The notes under the pieces are model-generated. The model was not told where the DNA came from. It worked only from the letters and a program-made list of their open reading frames with translations, and did no database searches. A DNA stretch of 64,000 nt from NCBI RefSeq assembly GCF_027596085.1, contig NC_072464.1, forward strand, positions 16,935,624-16,999,623. The letters run 5' to 3'. Origin of the DNA: Anoplopoma fimbria (taxonomy: Eukaryota; Chordata; Actinopteri; Perciformes; Anoplopomatidae). The translations under genes and the position numbers were made by a program. Positions within the stretch are counted from its first letter, which is position 1. The number at the start of each line of letters is the position of its first letter. Positions 1-10,456 of the stretch are shown piece after piece.

Positions 1-2092
1 GGGTGTTAATTTCATGCTCTACAGTTATATTTTCAAAGTATAACACTTGCATAATAATGGATTTATGTGGGAATATGCTCATTAACAGTTTACAGATTAA
101 GTGATAACATATTTCTTAACTGGCAATTATCTCAGTGAACACTGGATGGCATTGTTGCTGTTCAAGAACCCTTCAATTTGCAGCTGTACTCCACTTTTCC
201 TCATCATGACCGGGAGGAGGCAGAAACTATGGTGCATTGTTAGATGATTTACACATTCAAATTTACATGTTAAATGCATTTATGTATTTGTTTCAAAAAT
301 TCCATTCTTATCAGAGTGAAACTGAACACAGAAGATCAGATTCAAGAAGAGACCTCTGCAGTCATCAAACACCTCAGCTCACACATGTCAGAACTGGTTC
401 CTAAGCAGTGTAAATACAACTTAACCTAAATAAAGTATCTCATTGACAGATAGTCCTTCTCTTGGTGTCACGTGAGTCTTCAATCCCCTGAGAGAGAACT
501 AAACTGACTTAGAAAACGTAATTTTTTGGGAGCTTTTAGGTTGCGTGTCAGCTGTTTTTTACTTTTAATTAAAAGTCAAAATGCACATGTGCTTTTAATG
601 TTTTTTTAAGCCTTTTAAATGAACACAGTCTGTTTCCTCAACAAGTTAACGGTTCTGTTTCCTCACTGTTCTCCATGGGAACATACAGTATCTGTTTGGA
701 AGCCACCCTGGAATAGCAGACAAACCAGATATTCCAGGCACACCCAGTTCACCTGTATTTTGTCCCGGACACCAAACACCATCGGTCACTGAGTCACTGA
801 AGAGCATCATTGTCACTGCTGATGACAAGCTAGTTTAGAGTCCTTCTGCCAGTAAGTGAGATCAAGAATAAAATAAACATGAAATGAATTACTGATATGT
901 TATATCTTAGTATCTTGCCCCACGGGGAAAATGTGTTGGTAATTTGTACTCATCAAGACATTTACCTGTCAACACGTATACAGCATAAACACAGTATTTA
1001 AATTATACTGCTGGTTCTCCCTCAAGCGAGAGCTTCCACTTGTTAAGAATCAAGGCTCTCTTTTTTGTGCAAAATAATAATTTTAATGATAATGACACAT
1101 ATATATGCATTTTTTATCTGAACAATGTAACCTCTCCAACAAATTTATAAATTGAAGTTCCACTCCAAAATACAAAACATCTAGAGAAATTAAATATTTC
1201 CTGAAATGTAGCCTTCAAATGACTTCAATTATTTATTTTTTTGCAGTTTTTCACTATGGAGAAAATTGTGATCAAGGCTTGTTTTACTTGAATCCCTACT
1301 CTTTGAAACCGACAAAGGGAATAATATTTTAAAATAGAAAATGATCATACTTTGAAATGCAAATGAGACTAGTGACTAATTGTAAAACAAGTTTATCTTT
1401 TTTTTTTCATCAGCATGCATACCAAGAATGAAATTAATACATAATGGCCCAAAATCTCTCATAAAGAGAATCTTTCTCCACTACCTGAAAATTGAGTTTG
1501 TGCTGTAAGAAAAAATAATAATTTTAATAAGAAAATAAAAAAAATATCTATATCTCTCTATATATATAGATAAATATATATAGATATATATAAATATTTA
1601 TATAGGAACAATATTCTTAAAGTGCATGTACTGTGTAAAAAGAAATGTCATTTACTAGAGCTCTGTGGCAGACAAAAAGATGAGAGGCTGTTAAAAAAAA
1701 AGAAAGAAATCAGGGTTGCTGATCAAGCAGTGGCGGAGGCAGTGGTTTCCCCTTGTTTGTGACCTCTGTCAGATGACAGTGAAGGTCTCCAATAAGCAGC
1801 AGTGTTGGTAGTAGAACTCACTGAACTGTCTCTTACAACAGCAGTCGACTCACATCCTTCTGAAAGAAACAAGTGCCTCAAATACCAATTCTGTCTTTTC
1901 CCCCTAATTGTTTTCTATGCTCTGCTGAATCCGTCCTCACCTTCGCTCTGTTCAACAGCGACAAACGCAGTGCCATAACCTTCATTTTAATGGTACTTGA
2001 ATCCGACTTTGCTCAATCCTAAAAGGTAAGTGAGACTTTTTGAAGTAAAATTGTTATTAGGAATGGCCGTTGAGTTAAAAAAAATGCACGTT
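1..2092. other. 3' flank / probable 3' UTR of the syntaxin gene
   Basis: No coding exon is supported here. The part next to the syntaxin stop (2093) is probably its 3' UTR, read on the minus strand. A candidate AATAAA poly(A) signal on the minus strand lies at 1237-1232, about 855 bases past the stop; this is a guess based on position and hexamer only. Positions 1556-1606 are a dense TATA/ATAG simple-sequence patch. A 60-codon open frame on the minus strand at 646-828 has no recognisable family and no clear splice context. Confidence 0.4.
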
Positions 2093-2329
2093 TTAGAGGC
2101 AGCATCTCCAGGGTGGGCAGCAGCAGCAGCACAGCTGTCTAAGTGGGTTCTTCTTCTTGTATCTGGCGGCCAACTTGAACTTCTCATTAGTTACAACCAC
2201 ATAATCCTGTGTCCTTTCTACATTGGTCTGGATGTGCTCAATGTAGGCCCCTTGTTCCTCCACCAACATGAAAATATCCATGAACAGGTCCTTCAGCTCC
2301 TTTATGTTGTTCTCCAGACTCAACAGCTC
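2093..2329 (-). CDS. stx11: Syntaxin coding exon 4: SNARE motif and Cys tail (residues 223-300)
   Basis: The acceptor is TTCTCCACCAACAG|GAG and the TAA stop is at 2095-2093. The first 57 or so residues are the heptad-repeat Q-SNARE helix with the zero-layer Gln. The last 12 residues carry seven cysteines (five in a row, then CC after PPWR). This replaces the C-terminal transmembrane segment of syntaxins 1-4, as in mammalian STX11. Confidence 0.92.
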   Translation of the reverse strand, partial: ELLSLENNIKELKDLFMDIFMLVEEQGAYIEHIQTNVERTQDYVVVTNEKFKLAARYKKKNPLRQLCCCCCPPWRCCL

Positions 2330-4976
2330 CTGTTGGTGGAGAACGATACTGGAATTAATACTGTAAACATGTTTCACACTAGTCAGAGGCTGGAGACAGA
2401 ATCGGAAAACAGATTCAGCTATTAATAAGACAACCCTTAGGATTGAAAATACACTAACATCTACATTTTATACTTTGATGTGCTGGTCCACTTGATATTT
2501 TGTATTTGAGAGTTGTTGCCAAGTATAAATGATAAATTATAGATTATCTGTAATCCCACAGAGTTTTTTTAAACCAAGACATTAGTATTCATATTCTGTC
2601 TCCTTCACTAAAAACCCTATTACTGATTCATTTCAAATTTCCACTTTGATTTATTTCTTTTCCTTCACCCATTTGCGTCAGTTAGATATGGTAATATGGG
2701 AGAGACATGAAACATGCTATGAAGTCTCGTTTCTGTCATGTGCAATAGACAGTAGTGATGGGAAAGATTCTCATGCTAAAGACTCGCAAGCATACATGTC
2801 CATCCGACAACACAAGAAGATGACTGCCAGTGTCACAAGTGCAATTTACAAATGGTATTTATAGTTTTTAGCAATGAGCTACAGCAGTAATATGACAAAA
2901 AAACAACTTGTGCATCTACAAAAGGACCATTAAATTGGGGTTATTTAACCTAATTGAGGTATTTACTTGTATATAGTGAAGCTTCAGAGGGAGAGAGAGA
3001 GAGATTCTAAGCGATATATAGCGTAGCTTAGCCTTAGGTTTACGTGTGTTGTTTGTCACTTTCCTTACCTTGTGTCGTTGTTCAATCTCAGATAGTTGTG
3101 ACCGTGTGATTCTGGCATCGTTCAGCAGGTTCTCATTGAAGACTTCCCATTTTCCTGTGGCCACCATTTCATTGACCTCATTCTCCGAGATATCCCTTCC
3201 AGATACCTCCAGCTGCCGGATAATGAAGTGCTTACAGCGCTCCTGCTTGGTCAGCAGACCTTCATTATACTGCAGCAATACCTGGATATAATTATAGATA
3301 AAAATGATAATTTAGAAGATTTAGATTTCAGTTCCGCCTTGTTGCTGCTGTGAAGTCACTGATAAAATAGAGTTGAATTTTTTGGAATGTGCTTTTATCT
3401 AAAGTGTTCTTTCTCACTCCTGCCTACAAAGGGTCCCTGTCACTGCCCACTACATTTTACAAAATTATAAATGTACAATGACAGTGATAAAAATGATTAG
3501 CAACTTTTTTCTGTTAAAAAGGTCACATTTCAGTCGAGACACCTCTCTTAAGCAAAAGTTAGCTTCATTCATATGATTCAAACATATTTCCGACCATGTT
3601 TAAATGTACAAAATAAAAAAAACTTTTGTGCACTCAAGGATCCAAGTAAGAAAGTGTTATGCAAAGTTTCCATAGCAGAGTGGAAGGATCTTCTGCACCT
3701 GCTGGAATTTGCGGTGAAGCGCAGCATGCTGGCAGCGTTGTATTCTTGTTGTCACAGACGTAGGCCCCTGCTGCTCCTCGGTCCTTTGGACCTGTTTTGA
3801 AAGCGCCTCTAAGCGTCGTTGGAGGCTCTCTGCCTTGAGCTTGATGTCCCGGGTTATACTGCTCTCTTTCTTCATCACACTGAAACGGCGCATGGCTGCC
3901 ACCAGAGTCTTTTGCTGCTGACAGAATTTAAGGATCTGTTTGTGGTTGAGAATAGACAGAATGTAGTGTTCAGTTTCATTTCTGAGTGAGTGTTAACTTT
4001 AACAGAAACTACATGATCATACAGTCTTCAACTTCTACTCTTTGTCAAGTTTTACAATATTAATATGATATGATGAGAAAAGAGGAAAAGTTAAAAAATA
4101 TGTTTTCCTAAAATATATATAAATATATTTTAAAAAATCTTATACAAAAATCATTAGGAAATAGCAATGCAACCCAGGTTGATAGAAGTCTAACTAAAAT
4201 GGAAGGAGTCTCTGTCTGTGTGTATGTATGTATGTATGTATGTATGTATGTATGTATGTATGTATGTATGTATGTATGTATGTATGTATGTATGTGTGTA
4301 TGTATGTGTGTATGTATGTATGTATGTATGTATGTATGTATGTATGTATGTATGTATGTATGTATGTATGTATGTATGTATGTATGTATGTATGTATGTA
4401 TGTATGTATGTATGTATGTATGTATGTATGTATGTATGTATGCGTATGTATGTATGTATGTATGTATGTATGTATGTATGTATGTATGTATGTATGTATG
4501 TATGTATGTATGTATGTATGTATGTATGTATGTATGTATGTATGTATGTATGTATGTATGTATGTATGTATGTATGTATGTATGTGCGTATGTATGTATG
4601 TATGTATGTATGTATGTATGTATGTATGTATGTATGTATGTATGTATGTATGTATGTACAATACAATACAGAAGGCCCAGTATTAGGCCGAATGGGCCTA
4701 AATACAATGCAAGAATTATGAACAAAAATAAATACATACTCGCTACCAAAACAAATGTACCTCTATGTCAAGCCCTGTGATATCATCTCTGATTTGCTGA
4801 GCCTCAGACAGGAAATTCTCAATGATTGGCTCTTCCTCGAACACCACAGCCTGCGGCATTATGGTCACCACAGAGTCATCATTATCTCCCTCCACTGAGA
4901 AAGGGTTCACAGCCTCACTATCCGCCTCAGGAAGGTGTTGAGCCTTCAGATGCAGCTCCTCCAAGCGGTCTTTCAT
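2093..4976 (-). CDS. stx11: Syntaxin-11-like SNARE protein, four coding exons
   Basis: Coding exons on the minus strand are 4976-4761, 3935-3699, 3281-3069 and 2329-2093, with introns of 825, 417 and 739 bp. All junctions are GT..AG and phase 0, giving 300 residues (human STX11 is 287). The start at 4976 gives MKDRLEEL, the typical syntaxin N-terminus, with A at -3; an in-frame ATG at 5018 would add 14 residues unlike the family. Residues about 45-220 form the Habc/linker region, including the STX11-like stretches AAMRRFSVMKKES and EEQQGPTS. Residues about 223-280 are the Q-SNARE helix, with the zero-layer glutamine at about 248 in LVEEQG. There is no transmembrane helix: the protein ends in a tail with Cys at 289-293 and 298-299, presumably palmitoylated. 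Syntaxin-11 acts with SNAP23 and Munc18-2 in late endosome and lytic-granule fusion in immune cells. A related cysteine-tailed syntaxin (STX19, or a fish stx11b paralogue) is possible. The syntaxin call is firm; the exact paralogue is not. Confidence 0.9.
3069..3281 (-). CDS. stx11: Syntaxin coding exon 3 (residues 152-222)
   Basis: The acceptor is TATATCCAG|GTA and the donor AAG|GTAAGG (GT at 3068-3067). It is 71 codons. It begins VLLQYNEGL, contains the conserved ERCKHFIIRQLEVSGRD and TGKWEVFNENLL segments, and ends SEIEQRHK. It joins in frame to ELLSLE of the last exon, giving the family-typical EIEQRHKEL linker into the SNARE motif. Confidence 0.9.
3699..3935 (-). CDS. stx11: Syntaxin coding exon 2 (residues 73-151)
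   Basis: The acceptor is CCACAAACAG|ATC (AG at 3937-3936) and the donor CAG|GTGCAG (GT at 3698-3697). It is 79 codons, phase 0 at both ends. It encodes the Habc helices from ILKFCQQQKTLVAAM to HRKFQQ. The motif AAMRRFSVMKKESS followed by EEQQGP is the best match to syntaxin-11 rather than syntaxins 1-4. Confidence 0.88.
4218..4658 (+). repeat. (TATG)n tetranucleotide microsatellite in syntaxin intron 1
   Basis: About 440 bp of nearly pure TATG units (ACAT on the gene's sense strand). Breaks are few: TGTG variants near 4292-4312, a CG step near 4441 and another near 4585. It ends about 100 bp from the exon 1 donor. Because four is not a multiple of three, every frame on both strands is open across it (MYVC or HTYI peptides); these open frames are not genes. 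Confidence 0.98.
4761..4976 (-). CDS. stx11: Syntaxin coding exon 1 (residues 1-72)
   Basis: The exon begins with MKDRLEELHLKA and ends in LSEAQQIRDDITGLDIE. The donor is GAG|GTACAT with GT at 4760-4759. The reading frame runs only six more codons into the intron before a stop, supporting the exon end. The residues between the start and the first Habc helix are acidic, as in other syntaxins. A possible acceptor (TCCTGAAG) about 30 bases upstream, near 5006, suggests a separate non-coding 5' exon further right. Confidence 0.9.
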
Positions 4977-5018
4977 TGTGGAAGAGGTCTCCTCCGAATC
5001 TTGCTCTTCAGGACACAA

Positions 5019-6069
5019 AGTTATTATATAATGTACGGTTGTTTGTCAAAGCTGACAAGAAGACGCTGGAAAATGAATAACATAACACTTTATTGATTCC
5101 TGTCAGTGAACTGCAATGTTGCAGAAGATAATAACAATCAGAATAAACAGAGAATACTGACATTTAAGAAGAGGATAAAAAGGAATACGTCAACTCATGC
5201 TAAACTGAGCAGAGTTAGGGGTAAAAGCGTTGGATGGTATTATTATTATTAACTCATAAACAAGAGCGATACAATGTGAGACAAACTCATGGATGACTTA
5301 TTTGTTCACATCAAATTGAGATGAGTTTCTTATTTACATGTTGTGTCTTTATAGCTGGCTGGTATATTACCTAAGTTGAGTTGTTGGCAACAAAATTGGA
5401 AAATTCGTATACAAATCAACACAAATTAGGTGACCATTTCTGGAACTGCAATGAGACTGTTTGGTGAAAACTAAACCACTGCCAATACTTTGCAAATGAG
5501 ACCATTATATGAAACTACTCTCTGAATTATTATTTTAAATTAAGAGTTTATACCATACCCAGATTCTTTACCCAGATCTATATCACCTTTATTGTTAGAT
5601 GAAGGTAATATGAGAGTTAGACACATATTCATATTCCCAGTAATGATCTGCATACTGTCTCCTAATTTGTTGTACTAGTTGCCAGGATTAAAGAGAAGTG
5701 GGAACATATTTCCCAGGGAAGGTGAAAAGTAGATTATTATCTTCCCCTGTCCTGACCAGGTGTTGATTGAACTATACAGAAGTATAATAATGAGTGGATA
5801 TTGTGCAGATGTTGTGAAAAAACGAAAAATTAAATATGTTGTCAGTGAACATTTTAGCGATACATTCAAAGCAACATTTCATGAGTTGCTGGACATGTTA
5901 TAATATTGCTTAAATAAACCAACATTATTTTAAAGTTACCAGTGAAGTTATCAGAGCATGAACCCCCTTTCTAGGAGAAGGAATTGGCCACTTCATAAAG
6001 CCCTTAAAGCCACATTCTTCAGGACAGGGTCTGACACCTTACACCAAAATACAGTTCCTCTAGTACAAG
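5019..6069. other. Upstream flank of the syntaxin gene, no feature seen
   Basis: AT-rich unique sequence immediately upstream of the syntaxin coding start. The gene's promoter and first non-coding exon should lie here or further right, but no TATA box or initiator stands out. A short (TAT)n run occurs near 5239. Confidence 0.4.
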
Positions 6070-6602
6070 AAGTGGTGGAAAGCAACTACTTAAATGACTC
6101 AAGTACTGTACTAAAGTAAAATTGACTTGAGTCTTAACTCCAGATAAAATTCAAATTTTTACCTCTCTACTTTATGCATTTCAGATGGAAACATTGTACT
6201 TTTAACTGCATTAAATTTATCTGACAACTTTAGTTAGTAGTTAGTGGATTTAGATTTTAAAACCAAAACGTATGATCAATTTATATAATAAGATAGTTAT
6301 AGATTAAACTATCTGACATAAAAAAGTGTTCAAATTAGCATCATCTCCACCAGCTGTAATAGTGTTTTAGTGTTAATGCTTTAGTAGTAATATTCAAATA
6401 ATATATGATATAACTCTGAATAGGAACATCATGCCAAATGAGTACTTATTTAATACTAAAGGTATATCTTTCTGTTACTTTTGTAATGTTATCTAAGTCA
6501 AATGTTGAAGGTACGCCTTTTACTTGTACCATACCATTTTTACATGGTGGTACTACATTGCTACTGTTACATAATGAAGTATAAATACTTCTTCCACCAC
6601 TT
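6070..6602. mobile_element. hAT-like non-autonomous DNA transposon (MITE)
   Basis: The left end AAGTGGTGGAAAGCA and right end CTTCTTCCACCACTT are imperfect terminal inverted repeats, with AAGTGGTGGAA shared. They enclose 533 bp of non-coding AT-rich sequence. Flanking 8-mers AGTACAAG (6062-6069) and AGTTCAAG (6603-6610) match at 7 of 8 positions, as expected for an aged hAT target-site duplication. The 'agtggtggaa...' terminus with 'acttaagtaaa'-like interior is a familiar teleost MITE type. No transposase is encoded, so it would depend on an autonomous element. Confidence 0.75.
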
Positions 6603-7370
6603 AGTTCAAGCAAATGCACCTGAAGTAAACTGTGTACTCTGGTATGTTTAGTTGTCAAAACCTGATCGGTGTCTGTTTACATCCTTCTAAGTTCATCCTC
6701 CCTGAGCGTAACTTATGAGCCGTATCTGCAGCCTGCTGAACACTGATGTTTTTAACTTCATGAAAAGCAACATAAGCAGAAATATTATCCGTGACGTCAA
6801 TCAAATTGAGCCAAGTCCCTTATCCCATGAGAACGGAGTGGATTACTTTTGTTCAATAACATACTCATCAAAAAAAAGAGAATAAAAGATTGTCTAACAT
6901 TTAAACATTGAAGTGTTTAGGAAAAGTGACCTTGAACACATTAACTAAAACTATATAAAACAATCAGATTTGTCACAATTTGTCTAATCTGATTGTTGTT
7001 TACTTAATATGAATGTTTTCAAATAAAATATGTTTTTTTACTGCACCTGCTAAACATTGAACATATTTCATTTTCAAGTCTCCAGCTTGCTGAAGTCAAC
7101 AGTCAAGTTGTTTATGATAAAATCCATGAGATTCAGAATCTGATTTCCTGAATGCCTTTGACAACCACAAGTTATTTTACATTCAAACGGGCATACCAAC
7201 AATGCCTTAGCAACCCAAGGGTTTGGGTTTTTAGAGGCCCTGGACATAATCTGCTAGAAGCACATGATGGTGTGGAGGGGAAAAGAGTGTTTGGCTGCTG
7301 GGAAATGGAGCATTTCAAATCACAGACTATCCCATTTCTGGATAGATTTCAAACAGGAAAGACCCTACTC
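6603..7370. other. Unique non-coding sequence
   Basis: Nothing beyond AT-rich unique sequence. Positions 6955-7000 contain a short imperfect inverted repeat (AATCAGATTTGTCACAATTTGTCTAATCTGATT). Confidence 0.35.
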
Positions 7371-7465
7371 TGTGTTTGTGTGTGTTTGAGAGTGTGTGTT
7401 TGAGAGTGTGTGTTTGAGTGTGTGTTTCAGAGTGTGTGTTTCAGAGTGTGTGTTTTAGAGTGCGG
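7371..7465 (+). repeat. GT-rich minisatellite
   Basis: Imperfect repeats built on GTGTGTTTGAGA / GTGTGTTTCAGA units, about 14-16 bp each, with internal GT runs. It is purine-pyrimidine alternating and not coding. Confidence 0.85.
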
Positions 7466-7548
7466 GGGAGAGAAAGAGGGTTGTAACTATTACAAACTTC
7501 TAAGAGATCAAAGAATGTAAAAGTATCCTTTTATTTTCATGGCTGAAC

Positions 7549-7561
7549 TCTCTCTTTCTCT

Positions 7562-7607
<46 letters not shown>

Positions 7608-7608
7608 A
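7549..7608 (+). repeat. (CT)n microsatellite
   Basis: A CT dinucleotide tract with a few TTT interruptions at the left end, about 60 bp. Confidence 0.95.
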
Positions 7609-10248
7609 CCTGCCCGACCCAGAAGAGCCGATTAAAAGCATTGCTCAAAGGATTTGGGAGCACATTCTCATGTGTTTAGCCCATACACATGGAAGAAGTA
7701 GAGCAAGGTTCGTGAAGGAGTCCAGCCTCTCTTTATCTCTCTCTGTGATTGAATGTTTTGTTCTTTAAAATAAGCCAATATTTTCTTCCCGCTACCAAAC
7801 CGCTCCTTTGTCTCTATTTCTGAAGAGAATGTTATGTTGACATTCTTTTATCTCCATGCAGGTGGGAGAGTAGGAGTCTCAATATGTTGTATTTCATTGC
7901 AGGTCAAACAATTGCACTGTGTGTGCTTGTCTTTTAACTTTATCCCCCCAAAAAATGATTCTGCTTAACACATTTCAAAAGTTGTACATATTCAAGCAAG
8001 TGGTCTTACTTGTTTAAGCTTAACTTCAGTGTTTCGCTCAAGGACTCTTCATAAACAGACAGTAGGAGCTGTGGATCAAACCGCTCTACATACTAATCCA
8101 CAGCCACCCTTAATAATATACAAATAGCATACAACATAGAAAAACTACCAGTAAGATAAAGGCTATATAAATTACTTTCCACATACTGGCTCTGCAATCT
8201 CAAATCAGGGCATACATTTACACACATATTCAGTCTGAGGCTGTAGCAAGCATTCAGCTCATGAAATGAGGATGTTACCTTGATGTTAGTATTCCATTAT
8301 GGGCTGTCTGCTGATGAGTACTCCCATCCAGAGTTGATCAGGAATGTAATCCAAAACAAACACAAGTTTTTTTCAATCATCATGTCATCTTCAGATCTTT
8401 TTACATTTACTCAAAGCTCATCAGTTGTGAGTTACAGAACTCTGTAACAGTTATGCCAAGAAACAGGGAAAGTTTGGAGGAGGTCTGGGTGAGTCAGATT
8501 CAGGCACCTCCCCTCCTTTTGAAGGCGGACCAATAGCAAAGGAGCAGACTGGAGGCCCTTTTCCTTATCTAAAGAAATGAGAGGTGACGTGATTAAGTAA
8601 ATGAGGAGGGAGAGACAGCATGGAGAGCACAGGGAGCACAGGGAGCACATAAACCCTACCCTCAGGCTTATTCCTGAACAGGAAAGTAGAGCAAAGCAAA
8701 CATGTGTATTGTGTGCATTGCTAAGGACGAACAATGGGAATATCAGCTAGTGTGTCAACGAGGGTGTTAGGTTTCTGATCAACAAAGTTCATTTGAATGT
8801 GAAGTCTCTGTGTTGGCGGGGTAAGCCCTCCTGATCTGGGGGTATTGTACTCTTTAGGCCCCAGTAACTCTGCTGAGTACTTTTGACAGATTTCTTCTGA
8901 CAAGCTCTCTAAAGCCCAGGCGCCTTTTCAACACGGGAGGGAACGCAGTGACTGCTTGCTATGCAGCATAACAGGCTGTGAAAAAGCTGTTTGAAGTGTG
9001 CCGTTGGAGGGAGAGAGGGGAGACAAGTTTTGAGGATGTGAGGAGTTCGGTGGGGACAAGAGTTCAGTCTTTGTCACTTGAAACTTTGGAGGCTGGTTGC
9101 AGTATTCCTTGAGCTCCCCCTACTTTCGTGGGTCATGTTCTTTAAACCCAAAGGACCTTTTAATACTTTAAATTAAGTTTGGAAATGACCTAAAGCTGGA
9201 ATGATGAGCTTTCCTCATGGCAACTGCAATGTCACTAGCAAAAAAAAAAAACTTTCCAGTGGTTGGTGATGTGTTGCCTCAGTAAGAAATGAAAAGCACA
9301 TTAACCATTTGATGAGTATGCAGAATTCTGAAGTTTTACCTCTGTTGTAACAGATGCTGCTTCTATGTGCTTACTAATGCTGCAGCGGTGTGTTATCTTA
9401 GTCATCTATCCCTTATGGCAAGATATTATGACAACATAGCAAAACCAGTTTTCCAAGTCTCAGAATACACCATCAGCATCACAGGAACAGGCTAACGGCA
9501 CTGTCAGTGCACCTGTTTCCTGAAGCTGATCAGTCATCATTTTTCTGTGATTTCTCTACAATGATTTTGGAGAACAGGTTGCTTGCTCTCTTTCTCACAA
9601 CCTCCTGAGACCTTGGAGCAAAGTTAATCTCATCTCAACTTTCCTTAATTGCTTCTACCTCATCTGTAGAATTTTAAAGATAGGATTTAATATACAACAA
9701 CACTGGAAATAAACATCAAAGGGTAGCGGGAGCGGACGAGGTCAGAAAACGTGTTTCATCACTGGCTGTAAACTAGTAGCCCCCAACAAGCACTAAGCTT
9801 GGGACAAATCTGAAGCCTAGCTGAAACCTAAAAAGACTGGACAAACCACACATGAAAGTGGTTTACATCATCTTAAGCTTGCGCTCCAGAAATCTGTGCA
9901 AGCATTAATATATTGGAGTGCAAGCAAACAGTTTCAACAGAAATCCAAGCACAAGAAGGGGCTATTTGAGGGGTCAGGGTTTTAAGGGAAACCATTAAAA
10001 AAATCTCAAGGGAAACTAATTAGTCATCTTCAGAAATTGAAAGATAATGCTCTTGATTAAACATAGGAAAAAAAATGTTCTTTGGTTGCCGATGTCTGTA
10101 GCAAATATTTAAGATGTTATTTAAAAAAATGCAAGTCTTAAAGATTCTGAATCTTAACATATCACACAATGTTGACATTAGACAGATCCAGTCCAACTTG
10201 GTCTGAAATCATGTTCAGAATCAGTCATATTATTATAAACTTGTATAT
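7609..10248. other. Unique non-coding sequence
   Basis: No gene supported. Positions 8625-8650 hold a short GGGAGCACA triplication. A minus-strand open frame at 8721-8903 (60 codons) has protein-like composition (GPKEYNTPRSGGLTPP) but matches no family I know. Confidence 0.35.
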
Positions 10249-10456
10249 CCTTTCTTGTCTTCCAATCACTCAAAGCGCTTTAACATATTCATTCATTCAC
10301 ACCCATTCAAGGACTGATGGCAGGGCTTCCATGCAAGGACTAGAAGTAACCATTCACACCCACACATACCAATTTGGGGTTAAGTATCTTGCACAGCGGA
10401 GCTAGGATTATCATGCTGATCCGCTGATTGGAAGATGACCCACTCTACCTCTTTGG
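10249..10456. repeat. Dispersed teleost repeat, copy A
   Basis: Contains the series 'ccaatcactcaaagcgcttt', 'attcacacccattcaaggac', 'gatggcagggcttccatgca', 'aatttggggttaagtatctt' and 'gaccactctacct'-like end. This order is recognisable from memory as a common fish interspersed repeat, family name not assigned. A second copy of the same order lies at 13865-14100, which supports repeat status within this window. Confidence 0.7.

Noticed and set aside
2030..2425. 131-codon plus-strand frame opposite the last syntaxin exon
   Set aside because: Antisense shadow of the SNARE-coding exon.
4108..4780. Long open frames on both strands encoding MYVC or HTYI repeats
   Set aside because: They are translations of the TATG microsatellite, which has no stop in any frame.
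8721..8903. 60-codon minus-strand frame (GPKEYNTPRSGG)
   Set aside because: Protein-like in places but no family match recalled and no clear acceptor or donor; too short to support.
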